Shown one piece after another: positions 36,992-48,175 of a stretch of DNA of 64,000 nucleotides. Made by a program: the position numbers and the translations under genes. Position 1 is the stretch's first letter, and each line of letters opens with the position of its first letter. This stretch comes from Mycolicibacterium hodleri (lineage in GTDB: Bacteria; Actinomycetota; Actinomycetes; Mycobacteriales; Mycobacteriaceae): the NCBI RefSeq assembly GCF_006439015.1, contig NZ_RCZG01000001.1, forward strand, positions 897,557 to 961,556, in the 5' to 3' direction. The notes beneath the pieces are model-generated. The model did not search any database. It was not told the origin of the DNA and saw only the letters and a program-made list of their open reading frames with translations.

Positions 36992-37720
36992 ATGACGGAC
37001 AGCGATGACCCTCCCACGCCGCCCTCCCGGCGACCGCACGTCATTCGACTGGCCCTGTTCGTCGCGTTTCTGCTCGGATTGTTCTATCTGGCGGCCATCG
37101 CCCGAGTCGTCAACGTCGATGACGTGCGGCGCGTGGTCGCCGCGACGGGTCCCGCTGCACCGCTGACCTACGTCGGGGTGTCGGCCCTGCTGGGTGCCAT
37201 CTTCGTGCCGGGACCGATCCTGGCGGCGGGCAGCGGCGTGCTGTTCGGACCCGTGCTTGGCACGTTCGTCACGTTGTTCTCCGCCGTCGGCACCGCGTGC
37301 CTCACCAGCCTCGTCGGCCGGCACGCCGGGCGGGACGGCGCGCGGGCGCTGCTCGGGGTGAATCGGGCCGATCGCCTGGACGATCAGGTTCAGCGGCGGG
37401 GGCTGTGGGCCGTCGTCGGCCAACGCTTCGTGCCAGGCATCTCGGACGCGCTCGCGTCGTATGCGTTCGGGGCGTTCGGAGTTCCGCTGTGGCAGATGGC
37501 CGTTGGAGCATTCATCGGATCTGCGCCGCGCGCCTTCGTCTACACCGCACTGGGGGCGTCGATCGGTGACCTGTCGGCACCGTTGGCCTACTCGGCGATC
37601 GCGGTGTGGTGCGTGACCGCGGTCGTCGGGGCCTTCGCGGCCCATCGCGGGTACCGAGCGTGGCGCGGACGTGCGAAGGAGTGGCAGCAGGACGGCGCAG
37701 TGGAACCGGATGCGACATAG
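36992..37720 (+). CDS. VTT-domain (TVP38/TMEM64-like) membrane protein
   Basis: The 242-residue protein has an N-terminal helix (LALFVAFLLGLFYLAAIA) and the SNARE-associated/VTT core: LGAIFVPGPILAAGSGVLFG near residue 68 and the GRDGARAL and GLWAVVGQRFVPGISDALA stretches. VTT proteins resemble DedA flippases and are proposed lipid scramblases. The ribosome site GAGGG at 36981-36985 favours ATG 36992 over 36986. Monocistronic. Confidence 0.87.
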   Translation: MTDSDDPPTPPSRRPHVIRLALFVAFLLGLFYLAAIARVVNVDDVRRVVAATGPAAPLTYVGVSALLGAIFVPGPILAAGSGVLFGPVLGTFVTLFSAVGTACLTSLVGRHAGRDGARALLGVNRADRLDDQVQRRGLWAVVGQRFVPGISDALASYAFGAFGVPLWQMAVGAFIGSAPRAFVYTALGASIGDLSAPLAYSAIAVWCVTAVVGAFAAHRGYRAWRGRAKEWQQDGAVEPDAT

Positions 37721-37805
37721 CGCCTGGCGGACGTTGCAGCCGACATCTGCGTGGTGGCAGTGGCTCCCGCCGCGGGACGGTGCGCAACCGCGACCCCGCT
37801 TGGTT

Positions 37806-38939
37806 CTAGGGTTGACCCAGCACGCCCGTCAGCTGCCTGATCGTGTGAATCTCGCTGTCGCGGTAGGCGCTTCCGTCGGGTCGCAGCAGATCGCTGAACC
37901 AGACCTTGGGTTCGGACGGGTCGGGTTCGCCCCAGGTATCCCACGGCAGATACGTCTGGGTCTTGCCGGCCACGAAACCCCAATTGTAGGCAGCGACGTT
38001 GCGCCGCTTGGCAATCGGCAAGATGCCCTCGATCGTGCTGCCCGAAGGGCGCGCGAGGTACTCGGTGCAGAGGATCGGCCGGCCGAGAGGTGCGAGTTCA
38101 GCAATCCGGGCCTCGAAGTCGACGGGCTTGGCATAGGAGTGGAAGCTGATCACGTCGGAGTTGTCGAGCTGAATGCCCGCGATCGTGCTGCGACTCCCGG
38201 CACCCCAACTCCCCTGCCAGACGCCACTGGTCAACGGTTGGGTGGGGCCGACGGCGCGCGCCCACTGAAACACCTGCGGCAGTAAGGCAGCGACCAATTC
38301 CTGCTTGTCGCTTCGCTCCACCTTGCGGTAGACCTTCGCAGGGTTGTCGGGCTCGTTCCACAGATCCCACGCCAGGACGCGCGGGTCGTTGCGGAACTGA
38401 CTCATGACTCCCGTCACGTAACTCTGCAATGTGGTGGCGTACCGGGGATCGCCCAGGCGATCGGCGCCCGGGCTCTGCACCCAACCCGAGTTGTGCACTC
38501 CGACGACGGGCGCATGCTGCGGCCCGAGCTTGGGGTGCGGATCCCAGCACGAATCGAAGAGGACGAAGAGCGGCTTGATGCCGCGATTAGCCGCGACCGC
38601 GACGAATTGCGCCAGGCGCCGTTGAAAGCCTTGGGGGTCCTGGGCCCACAGCAGATCGTGGAGGAACACTCGCATGGTGTTGAAGCCGAGTTGGCGGGCG
38701 ATGGTGAACTCGGCGTCGATGCGCCGTGGGTCATAGGTTCCCTGCTGGAACATCTCGATCTGATTGATGGCCGTTGCCGGGATGTAGTTCGCGCCGACGA
38801 GCCAGCCTTGAGACTGATACCAGGTGTTTGCGCGGTCGACGGACCACCGACCCGTGTCGGCGGAAACCCGCGGTACCTGAGTCAATGCCGCGCCTGCTGC
38901 CAAAAGCAGCGGAAGCTGCAGGGCAGTTCGGCGGTGCAC
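37806..38939 (-). CDS. Exported glycoside hydrolase, GH5-like
   Basis: From GTG 38939 the protein has 377 residues. It begins HRRTALQLPLLLAAGAAL, a signal with twin Arg that may use the Tat route. The TIM barrel shows FNTMRVFLHDLLW, then the acid/base Glu in AWDLWNEPDN near residue 190 and the probable nucleophile Glu in PILCTEYLARPSG near residue 295, as in GH5 enzymes. Relatives in mycobacteria are labelled cellulase or xylanase, yet substrate is unproven. Upstream in-frame codons to 39020 lie before the signal and are excluded. Confidence 0.82.
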   Translation of the reverse strand: MHRRTALQLPLLLAAGAALTQVPRVSADTGRWSVDRANTWYQSQGWLVGANYIPATAINQIEMFQQGTYDPRRIDAEFTIARQLGFNTMRVFLHDLLWAQDPQGFQRRLAQFVAVAANRGIKPLFVLFDSCWDPHPKLGPQHAPVVGVHNSGWVQSPGADRLGDPRYATTLQSYVTGVMSQFRNDPRVLAWDLWNEPDNPAKVYRKVERSDKQELVAALLPQVFQWARAVGPTQPLTSGVWQGSWGAGSRSTIAGIQLDNSDVISFHSYAKPVDFEARIAELAPLGRPILCTEYLARPSGSTIEGILPIAKRRNVAAYNWGFVAGKTQTYLPWDTWGEPDPSEPKVWFSDLLRPDGSAYRDSEIHTIRQLTGVLGQP

Positions 38940-39029
38940 CAAGTCACCGTAGTTTCCCGAGCAACGTGTTCCGACCGATGGATCGATTCGCAATCGTTCA
39001 GGGTGAGAATCGTTATCCAACGCCAGGGG

Positions 39030-40022
39030 TTACCGGCCCGCCTGCGTGAGCGCGACCTTGACGTCCGCCTGCGTCTTTGCCAAGAACGTCTGGAACTCGT
39101 CACCGATCATGAAGGTGGTGGTGAACTGCCGTTCCTGCGCGATCTGTGTCCACGTGGGTGACTGCACCATCCTGCCGAGTACCTCCTGCCAGTACGCAAC
39201 GGCGGATTGCGGCATGCCAGGCGGTCCGTAGAGGCCCCGCCAGTTCGAGAGCGTCACATCGAATCCCTGTTCCTTGGCGGTGCGAACGTCGAGACCCGGA
39301 AGCGGTTCATCGGCCAACACACCGAGCGCCGTGAGCTCGCCCGACTTCACCTGGCCGATGAACTCGCTGACGCCACCGATCGCAACGCTGATGTCGCCCT
39401 TGAGAAGCGCGGCGCTCTGATCGCCACCTCCCTCGTGGGTTACGTAGCGGATGGACGCCGGGTCACCGCCCGCCGCCGCGACCAAGAGGTCGAAGGGAGC
39501 TTCGTCGTCCAGAGCCGCGCCGACCGCTACCCGTGCCGGGTCGGACTTGATTGCCGTCATTAGGTCTTCGAGATTCTTGAGCGGTGAGTCACGACGGGTG
39601 ACGACCACGTAGTACTCGGTCATGAGCCTGGCGATCATGGTCACGTCGCCATAGCCGTACCGGGACTTTCCGCGGAGCTGATTGGTCATCATCGACAGGG
39701 ACGTGACCGAGATCTGATCATCGCGGCCCCTGTACTGCTCCACCATGGTGGCGAGGAAGTCCGCTCCGCTCGAGCCCGGCCGATTCTGCACCGGGAGCGG
39801 CACATTGACGATCTCCTCCTTCTTAAGGGCGTCGACGACCGAGCGGATCGTGATGTCGAATCCACTTCCGGGGTTGGCCCCCGCCGTCATCGTCACCGGC
39901 TGGGAGGGATAGTCCACTGCTCCCGAGGATGGCTCGGAGTGCTGACAACCGGTCAGCAGGAGCGAGACAGCCAGCAAAGCACCGATTGCGGCTTTGATCA
40001 TCACGGCCCGTGCGCTCCTCAT
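39030..40022 (-). CDS. TctC-family tripartite tricarboxylate receptor lipoprotein
   Basis: The 330-residue product has a lipoprotein signal with lipobox LLTGC (Cys26) and the Bug/TctC periplasmic-binding fold: YPSQPVTMTAGANPGSGFD, NRPGSSGADFLA and GLYGPPGMP. Such receptors deliver carboxylates to TctA-TctB membrane proteins, but neither is encoded in this window, so it is an orphan receptor or uses a distant partner. Upstream in-frame codons to 40157 are not signal-like. An ATG at 40001 would also give a usable signal. Confidence 0.85.
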   Translation of the reverse strand: MRSARAVMIKAAIGALLAVSLLLTGCQHSEPSSGAVDYPSQPVTMTAGANPGSGFDITIRSVVDALKKEEIVNVPLPVQNRPGSSGADFLATMVEQYRGRDDQISVTSLSMMTNQLRGKSRYGYGDVTMIARLMTEYYVVVTRRDSPLKNLEDLMTAIKSDPARVAVGAALDDEAPFDLLVAAAGGDPASIRYVTHEGGGDQSAALLKGDISVAIGGVSEFIGQVKSGELTALGVLADEPLPGLDVRTAKEQGFDVTLSNWRGLYGPPGMPQSAVAYWQEVLGRMVQSPTWTQIAQERQFTTTFMIGDEFQTFLAKTQADVKVALTQAGR

Positions 40023-42189
<2,167 letters not shown>

Positions 42190-42249
42190 TCGCCCTTGGC
42201 GTCGCCGAGCAGTCGCCGCGTGCCAGTTGGACCATATTTGACACCCGGT

Positions 42250-42264
42250 TACCCCCTAGGGGTA
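42250..42264. promoter_or_regulatory. Copper-responsive operator 1 (CsoR/RicR type)
   Basis: TACCCCCTAGGGGTA matches TACCC-N5-GGGTA, the palindrome described for the RicR/CsoR copper regulon of mycobacteria. It lies 136 bp upstream of the HMA chaperone gene. CsoR-family repressors leave the site when they bind Cu(I). Confidence 0.85.
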
Positions 42265-42274
42265 TATTCGTTGA

Positions 42275-42289
42275 TACCCCCCAGGGGTA
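42275..42289. promoter_or_regulatory. Copper-responsive operator 2 (CsoR/RicR type)
   Basis: TACCCCCCAGGGGTA is a second TACCC-N5-GGGTA site, centred 25 bp from the first. Tandem sites of this spacing suggest cooperative binding or overlap of both core promoter elements of the copper operon. No csoR or ricR gene lies in the window. Confidence 0.82.
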
Positions 42290-42400
42290 CTGGGCTACGC
42301 AGGAAGGCGGACCCCGCAGCTCCCGCGGAGAGCCACGATCGAGGCAGGTCGATGCAGACCTGCCCGCCCGATTCGAATACCCCAAGAAATGGAGGCGGCC

Positions 42401-42634
42401 ATGCCCACCGCGATCACGACCAGCACGTACGCCGTCACCGGGATGACCTGCGGTCATTGTGTATCGGCAGTGAGCGAAGAGCTGTCCGCGCTTGCCGGCG
42501 TCGCCGGAGTCAGCGTCGAGTTGGTCGCTGGTGGCGTCTCAGAGGTGACGGTGATGAGCGACACCGAGCTGAGCCGCGAGCGCGTCGCCGAGGCGCTGGA
42601 CGAGGCCGGCGACTACCGCCTGGCCGACGACTGA
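42401..42634 (+). CDS. HMA-domain copper chaperone (CopZ-like)
   Basis: The 77-residue protein is a single heavy-metal-associated domain with the Cu(I)-binding loop GMTCGHC (Cys17 and Cys20). The ribosome site GGAGG at 42391-42395 favours the ATG at 42401 over the ATG at 42389, which overlaps that site. It is the first gene after the tandem copper operators and lies 49 bp before the P-type ATPase, to which it likely hands Cu(I). Confidence 0.93.
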   Translation: MPTAITTSTYAVTGMTCGHCVSAVSEELSALAGVAGVSVELVAGGVSEVTVMSDTELSRERVAEALDEAGDYRLADD

Positions 42635-42683
42635 AGGACGCACGAGGGCGCAAGTCCGATGCGCGTCCACGAAGGGATTGACG

Positions 42684-44975
42684 ATGAGCACCACCGACCA
42701 CGCCGCCGACGTTGAACGTTCCCACAGTATCGAGTTGACAATCGGCGGCATGACCTGCGCGTCCTGCGCGGCCCGCATCGAGAAGAAACTCAACAAACTC
42801 GACGGCGTCAGCGCCACGGTCAACTACGCCACCGAGAAGGCCAAGGTCACATACCCAGACTCAGTCGATCAGGACGAACTGATTGCCACCGTCGCCGCCA
42901 CCGGGTACTCCGCCACCGCACCCGCTGCTCCCGACGACGGCGGACACGAGGAATCTGGTAGCACCGAATCTAGTAGCGCTGAAGCCGACGAAGCGGCCGC
43001 ACTGAAGACGCGCCTGCTCGTCTCGCTGATGCTGACCGTCCCGGTCGTCGTGTTGTCGATGATCCCGCCGCTGCAGTTCACCAACTGGCAATGGCTGGCA
43101 CTGACTCTGGCTTCACCCGTCGTGGTGTGGGGAGCCTTGCCGTTTCACCGGGCCGCGTGGGCCAACGCCCGACACGGCGCCGCGACGATGGACACGCTGA
43201 TCTCCCTTGGCGTCGGCGCGGCCTACCTGTGGTCGCTCTGGGCGCTGTTCTTCGGACAGGCCGGCCTGCCCGGAATGCGGATGTCGTTCAGCCTGTTGTC
43301 TGACTCGGCATCCGCCGGCGAGCACGTCTACCTCGAAGTCGCCTCGGCGGTAACGGTTTTCATCCTGGCGGGCCGTTACTTCGAGGCCAGGGCCAAGACG
43401 CGGTCCGGTTCGGCACTGCGGGCCCTCCTCGACATGGGCGCCAAGGAGGTGGCGGTGCTGCGGGACGGCACCGAAACCCTCCTGCCGACAAGCCAACTGG
43501 TCGTCGGGGACGTCTTCGTGGTCAGGCCGGGCGAGAAGATCGCCACCGACGGGGTCGTGACCGACGGCACCTCGGCAGTGGACGCATCCATGCTGACCGG
43601 CGAACCAGTGCCCGTCGAAGTACGCCCCGGTGACCACGTCACGGGAGCGACGATGAACGTCGGCGGACGACTGTTGGTGCGGGCCAATCGGATCGGGGCG
43701 GACACGCAGCTGGCGCAGATGGCGCGACTCGTCGAGGACGCTCAAAACGGCAAGGCCTCCGTGCAACGTCTGGCCGACCGGGTCTCGGCCGTGTTCGTCC
43801 CCATCGTGATCGCACTGTCCGTGGCGACGCTGGCCGCGTGGCTGGCGACCGGCCATTCAGCGACTTCCGCGTTCACCGCCGCCGTCGCGGTCCTCATCAT
43901 CGCGTGCCCGTGCGCGCTGGGATTGGCGACGCCGACCGCGCTCCTGGTCGGCACCGGACGCGGTGCCCAACTAGGCATCCTGATCAAGGGACCGCAGGTG
44001 CTCGAGTCGACCCGCCGCGTCGACACCATCGTGCTCGACAAGACCGGCACCGTCACCACCGGCAAGATGAGCATGATTAGCGTGCACCCTGCTTCCGGAG
44101 AGAGCTCCGCCGAGGTTCTCGCGCTCGCTGGCTCCGTCGAGAACGCCTCCCAACACCCGATCGGTCGGGCAATCGCCGCCGCGGCCGCCCCCGAGGACGG
44201 CTCGTCACGTCCGGTGGTCGACGGTTTCGACAACCATGACGGCCACGGTGTCAGTGGCATCGTGACGGACCACGCCGTGCTGGTCGGTCGATTGAAGTGG
44301 CTCACCGAGGAGTGGTCGCTGAGCGTCCCGCCCATGCTTGCCGACGCTGCCGAACACGCCGAGGCGCAGGGCCAGACCCCGGTATGGGTGGCGTGGGACG
44401 GGCAGGTCCGAGGAGTCATCGTCGTCGCGGACACGGTGAAGGCCACCTCGGCCGAGGCGATCTCGGAATTTCGTGAGCTCGGTCTGCGCCCGTTCCTCGT
44501 GACAGGCGACAATCGACGCGCCGCGCACGCGGTGGCCGCACGGATCGGAATCGACGCCTCCGACGTCATCGCCGAGGTGCTGCCAGCCGACAAGGTCACT
44601 GCGGTCAAAGACCTACAGGCGCAGGGTCGAACCGTCGCCATGGTCGGCGACGGAATCAACGATGCCGCCGCGCTGGTGCAATCCGACCTCGGTATCGCCA
44701 TGGGCACCGGCACCGACATAGCCATTGAGGCCTCAGACCTCACCCTCGTGCGCGGAGACCTGCGCGCAGCGGCGGAGGCAATTCGCTTGTCCCGCGCCAC
44801 CCTGAAGACCATCAAGGGAAATCTGTTCTGGGCGTTCGCCTACAACGTCGCAGCCCTTCCGTTGGCGGCGCTCGGCCTGCTCAACCCGCTCATCGCCGGC
44901 GCCGCCATGGCATTCAGTTCCATCTTCGTGGTCACAAACAGCCTGCGCCTGCGCCGGTTCAGCTTGAAGCGATGA
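42684..44975 (+). CDS. Copper-exporting P1B-type ATPase
   Basis: The 763-residue pump has one N-terminal HMA domain (GMTCASC, Cys25 and Cys28), eight predicted membrane helices, the transport motif ACPCALG, the phosphorylation site [18 protein letters not shown] in the actuator domain and the hinge [13 protein letters not shown] in helix 6 marks a Cu(I)-type exporter. Start ATG 42684 has GAAGGG 7 nt upstream. The stop overlaps the response regulator start by 4 nt, so pump and sensor system are made together. Confidence 0.95.
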   Translation: MSTTDHAADVERSHSIELTIGGMTCASCAARIEKKLNKLDGVSATVNYATEKAKVTYPDSVDQDELIATVAATGYSATAPAAPDDGGHEESGSTESSSAEADEAAALKTRLLVSLMLTVPVVVLSMIPPLQFTNWQWLALTLASPVVVWGALPFHRAAWANARHGAATMDTLISLGVGAAYLWSLWALFFGQAGLPGMRMSFSLLSDSASAGEHVYLEVASAVTVFILAGRYFEARAKTRSGSALRALLDMGAKEVAVLRDGTETLLPTSQLVVGDVFVVRPGEKIATDGVVTDGTSAVDASMLTGEPVPVEVRPGDHVTGATMNVGGRLLVRANRIGADTQLAQMARLVEDAQNGKASVQRLADRVSAVFVPIVIALSVATLAAWLATGHSATSAFTAAVAVLIIACPCALGLATPTALLVGTGRGAQLGILIKGPQVLESTRRVDTIVLDKTGTVTTGKMSMISVHPASGESSAEVLALAGSVENASQHPIGRAIAAAAAPEDGSSRPVVDGFDNHDGHGVSGIVTDHAVLVGRLKWLTEEWSLSVPPMLADAAEHAEAQGQTPVWVAWDGQVRGVIVVADTVKATSAEAISEFRELGLRPFLVTGDNRRAAHAVAARIGIDASDVIAEVLPADKVTAVKDLQAQGRTVAMVGDGINDAAALVQSDLGIAMGTGTDIAIEASDLTLVRGDLRAAAEAIRLSRATLKTIKGNLFWAFAYNVAALPLAALGLLNPLIAGAAMAFSSIFVVTNSLRLRRFSLKR

Positions 44976-45718
44976 ACGGTCCCGAGGTCCCACCTCCCGG
45001 CGGCGGCTTTCGGGCGCTGGTGGTGGACGACGAGGTGCCCCTGGCCGAGGTCGTGGGCGGCTACCTCGCGAGGGAGATGTTCGACGTGAGCCTCGCCCAC
45101 ACGGGGGCCGACGCTCTGGCGATGGCCCGCGAGATCGATCCGGACGTCGTCATCCTCGACCTGTCCCTGCCGGGCATCGACGGCCTGGAGGTGTGCCGCC
45201 AACTGCGCACGTTCTCCGACGCCTATATCGTGATGCTCACCGCACGCGATACCGAGATCGACACCATCGTCGGCCTCTCCGTCGGCGCCGACGACTACGT
45301 CACGAAACCGTTTAGCCCGCGGGAGTTGGTGGCGCGTATCCGAGCGATGCTGCGCCGCCCCCGCACGGTGGGGCCGGTGATCGGCATCTCGGACACCGCC
45401 CTCGCCGCACCGACACTGCGAGTATTCGGCCCAATGTCAATCGATGTGGCCGGTCGCCAGGTGTTCATCGATGGTGAGCCGGTCATGTTGACGCGCACCG
45501 AGTTCGACGTCTTGTCAGCGTTGTCGTCCCGACCGGGAGTGGTGTTGAGCCGCCGTCAACTCCTCGAAGCGGCGTGGGGAGACTCCTGGGTCGGCAACGA
45601 CCACCTGGTGGACGTGCACGTCGGTCACCTGCGCCGAAAACTCGGCGACGATCCTGCCGAGCCGCGCTACGTCGCCACGGTGCGCGGCGTGGGGTACCGG
45701 ATGGGAAGCGGTCGATGA
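44972..45718 (+). CDS. OmpR-family response regulator of the copper island
   Basis: The 248-residue regulator has a receiver domain with acidic pair VVDDE, phosphoacceptor Asp63 in [13 protein letters not shown], and Lys in [11 protein letters not shown], then a winged-helix domain ([24 protein letters not shown]). The linker between the domains is long (about 45 residues). It overlaps both the ATPase and the kinase gene by ATGA. Probably controls metal or envelope stress genes; target sites unknown. Confidence 0.92.
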   Translation: MNGPEVPPPGGGFRALVVDDEVPLAEVVGGYLAREMFDVSLAHTGADALAMAREIDPDVVILDLSLPGIDGLEVCRQLRTFSDAYIVMLTARDTEIDTIVGLSVGADDYVTKPFSPRELVARIRAMLRRPRTVGPVIGISDTALAAPTLRVFGPMSIDVAGRQVFIDGEPVMLTRTEFDVLSALSSRPGVVLSRRQLLEAAWGDSWVGNDHLVDVHVGHLRRKLGDDPAEPRYVATVRGVGYRMGSGR

Positions 45719-46863
45719 CGCACCCGCACGCGAGTGGGCTCTCAGATCCGCGGGCCCGTCACACCCCAGGGATCGGCGCCCGCCTGTTGGCGGCTCAGGC
45801 CCTGGTGCTCGTCGCCGGGGGCGCCACGACCTGGATCGTGGCGCTCATCGTGGGGCCACCCTTGTTCAGCGAGCACCTGCGGCGCGCGGGCATGGTTCAT
45901 TCGCCGAATGAAGAGTTCCACGCCGAACAGGCCTACCGCTACGCGACGGCGATCTCCATCGCCGTCGCGATCGGCGTGGCTGCCTTGACCGCCCTGCTCG
46001 TCACCGGGTACTTCAGCCGCCGTTTGCAACGCTCGGTGACCGAGGTGTCCTCGGCCGCCACGGCTGTCGCCAACGGCCGCTACGACATTCGGGTCGCTCC
46101 GATGCGCCTTGGCGAGGATTTCGCGAATCTCGCACGGGCCTTCAATCAGATGGCCGAACGCCTCGAATCGGTGGAAACCACCCGCCGCCAACTGTTCGGC
46201 GATCTCGCCCACGAGATCCGCACCCCGATAGCGGTTCTCGAGGCGTACGTCGAGGCCGTGGAGGACGGTGTCAAGACCCTGGACCGTGACACCGTGGGTA
46301 CGCTCCGCGACCAGACGAGCAGACTTGTCCGCTTCTCCGACGATTTTGCCGCCCTCGCCAAAGCCGAAGAGGGCCAGGGCGCCATCGCGGTGCAACGTCT
46401 GAACCCTCGAACGTTCATCAGCACGACGTTGTCCACCGCAGCCGACAGATACGCCGCCAAGGACGTGCTTCTGCGCTCGGACCTAGCGCCCGACTTGCCA
46501 CTGGTATCAGCCGACCCGCAGCGCATGTCCCAGGTGCTGGGCAACCTTCTGGACAACGCGCTGCGACACACTGCGCCCCACGGTCACGTCGACGTGGTCG
46601 CTTCTGCAGATAGTCGTGAACTCACCATCTCCGTCACCGACAGCGGAGAGGGCATCTCTGCCGAGCACCTTCCGCACGTATTCGAACGCTTCTACCGCGT
46701 CGACGCCGCTCGGGCCAGAAGCCACGGTGGCGCCGGAATCGGATTGGCCATCGCCAAGGCGATCACCGAGGCGCATGGCGGCCGCATCGCCGTGGCCAGC
46801 CGTGGCGTCGGCATGGGGAGCACCTTCAGCGTCTCGCTGCCGATCCACCCCGACTCACCGTGA
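45715..46863 (+). CDS. Sensor histidine kinase of the copper island
   Basis: The 382-residue kinase has two transmembrane helices (about 22-50 and 78-100) that flank a short 25-residue exported loop containing Met and His (GMVHSPNEEFHAEQ). A HAMP linker, the H-box FGDLAHEIRTPIAVLE, N-box NLLDNALRHT and G-box GAGIGLAIAKAI follow. The small sensor loop is too short for a folded domain, so it may sense metal directly or through a partner such as the DUF305 protein. Start at 45715 overlaps the regulator stop (ATGA). Confidence 0.92.
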   Translation: MTHPHASGLSDPRARHTPGIGARLLAAQALVLVAGGATTWIVALIVGPPLFSEHLRRAGMVHSPNEEFHAEQAYRYATAISIAVAIGVAALTALLVTGYFSRRLQRSVTEVSSAATAVANGRYDIRVAPMRLGEDFANLARAFNQMAERLESVETTRRQLFGDLAHEIRTPIAVLEAYVEAVEDGVKTLDRDTVGTLRDQTSRLVRFSDDFAALAKAEEGQGAIAVQRLNPRTFISTTLSTAADRYAAKDVLLRSDLAPDLPLVSADPQRMSQVLGNLLDNALRHTAPHGHVDVVASADSRELTISVTDSGEGISAEHLPHVFERFYRVDAARARSHGGAGIGLAIAKAITEAHGGRIAVASRGVGMGSTFSVSLPIHPDSP

Positions 46864-46878
46864 CGACGTCAGCATTCC

Positions 46879-47532
46879 TCAGAGCGAGGCAAGCACCTTC
46901 TTCATCGTGTCGATCTCCTGCTGCTGACTGGTCACGATCGACCGTGCCATTGCCGTCGCCGCTGGGTATTGACCCGACTTGATCTCGTTCTGCGCCATGG
47001 TGATTGCCCCCTGGTGATGCGCGATCATCTGGGCGAGGAACAGCTTGCTCGCCGCGACACCCTGGGCGTTCTGCAATGCGCCCATCTCCTCGTCTGACAT
47101 CATCCCGTCCATCCCCGGCATGTCGCCCATACCGTGCATGTCGTCCATCCCCGGCATGCCTCCGCCGCCGGGCATGTTGCCGCCGCCGGGCATCGTGGGC
47201 ATTCCCCACTGGCTCAGCCAGGTCTGCATCTGTTGGATCTCGGGGGCCTGAGCGGCTTTAATCTGCGTGGCCAGGTCCATTACGCGGGGATCTATGCCCT
47301 GCTTCCCCATGATCATGTCGCTCATCTCGACCGCCTGCCGATGATGAGGAATCATCTGCTGCGCGAACATCGCATCAGCTTGGTTGTGAGCGTCGGCCAC
47401 CGACGTAGTGGCCGTGGTCTGGGTCGTGGACTGACCCGCTCCGTCGTTACTCGCTGGACTGCTGCACGCGGCAACCGAGGCAATCACGGCCAATGCGGCC
47501 ACCCCGGCCACCAGGTTTCTGCTACTCGGCAC
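46879..47532 (-). CDS. DUF305 lipoprotein with Met-rich segment
   Basis: A GTG at 47532 with AAGGAGAGG upstream gives 217 residues. The lipobox VAAC places the lipid on Cys23. Two DUF305 repeats carry MIPHHRQAVEMSDM and MIAHHQGAITMAQNEI, and the segment between them holds about a dozen Met in Gly/Pro/Asp-rich repeats (MPGMDDMHGMGDMPGMDGMM). His and Met clusters of this kind bind copper outside the membrane. It is convergent with the kinase gene and ends 15 bp from it, fitting a copper-buffering role. Confidence 0.9.
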   Translation of the reverse strand: MPSSRNLVAGVAALAVIASVAACSSPASNDGAGQSTTQTTATTSVADAHNQADAMFAQQMIPHHRQAVEMSDMIMGKQGIDPRVMDLATQIKAAQAPEIQQMQTWLSQWGMPTMPGGGNMPGGGGMPGMDDMHGMGDMPGMDGMMSDEEMGALQNAQGVAASKLFLAQMIAHHQGAITMAQNEIKSGQYPAATAMARSIVTSQQQEIDTMKKVLASL

Positions 47533-47748
47533 GACGAGTCCTCTCCTTGATTCATGGTCGAAAGGCAATCCACGCACCACGACGGCTCGCGAGGCTCCCG
47601 ACCTCGTCATCAAGCCTGCTCGCGGCTGATATGGCTCCCCTAGTCGTTCTGTGAAGATTCGATGAAGAACCACGGTTACCTAGGCGCTGAGACGTCCGCG
47701 GGCGCAGCCTTGCGTTACCGCTCCACACTCACGACCGGGAGGACCGAC

Positions 47749-48153
47749 ATGGGCATCGCCTTGTCGACCACACTGCGCACGTCATTCGCCGATGCGGTCA
47801 CGCGGACAAGAGAGGCCCTGGCGCAGGAGGGCTTCGGCGTTCTGACCGAGATCGACATGAAGGCGACCCTCAAGGCGAAGCTCGACGAGGACATGGAGGA
47901 CTACGTGATCCTCGGCGCCTGCAACCCGCCGCTGGCGCACCGCGCCGTGAACGCGGACCGCCAGATCGGCTTGTTGTTGCCGTGCAACGTCGTCGTGCGC
48001 GCGGACCGCACCGACGATGGGTCCGTCATCGTCGAGGCGATGAATCCGCAGCTGCTGGTCGAGGTCACTGGAGAACCAGCCCTGCGCGAGATCGCCGACG
48101 AGGTCACGACGAAGATGCAGGCAGCCATCGACTCCCTGCACGCCACGACGTAG
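47749..48153 (+). CDS. DUF302 protein
   Basis: The 134-residue product is a single DUF302 domain: SFADAVTRTREALAQEGFGV, ILGACNPPLAHRAV and IGLLLPCNVVVRA are the family hallmarks. DUF302 proteins commonly sit beside heavy-metal and stress genes; no reaction is established. GGGAGGA at 47737-47743 sets the ATG at 47749. It is divergent from the DUF305 gene with a 216-bp promoter region that lacks a TACCC-N5-GGGTA site. Confidence 0.9.
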   Translation: MGIALSTTLRTSFADAVTRTREALAQEGFGVLTEIDMKATLKAKLDEDMEDYVILGACNPPLAHRAVNADRQIGLLLPCNVVVRADRTDDGSVIVEAMNPQLLVEVTGEPALREIADEVTTKMQAAIDSLHATT

Positions 48154-48175
48154 TTTCACACGTTGGGCAGACTCC

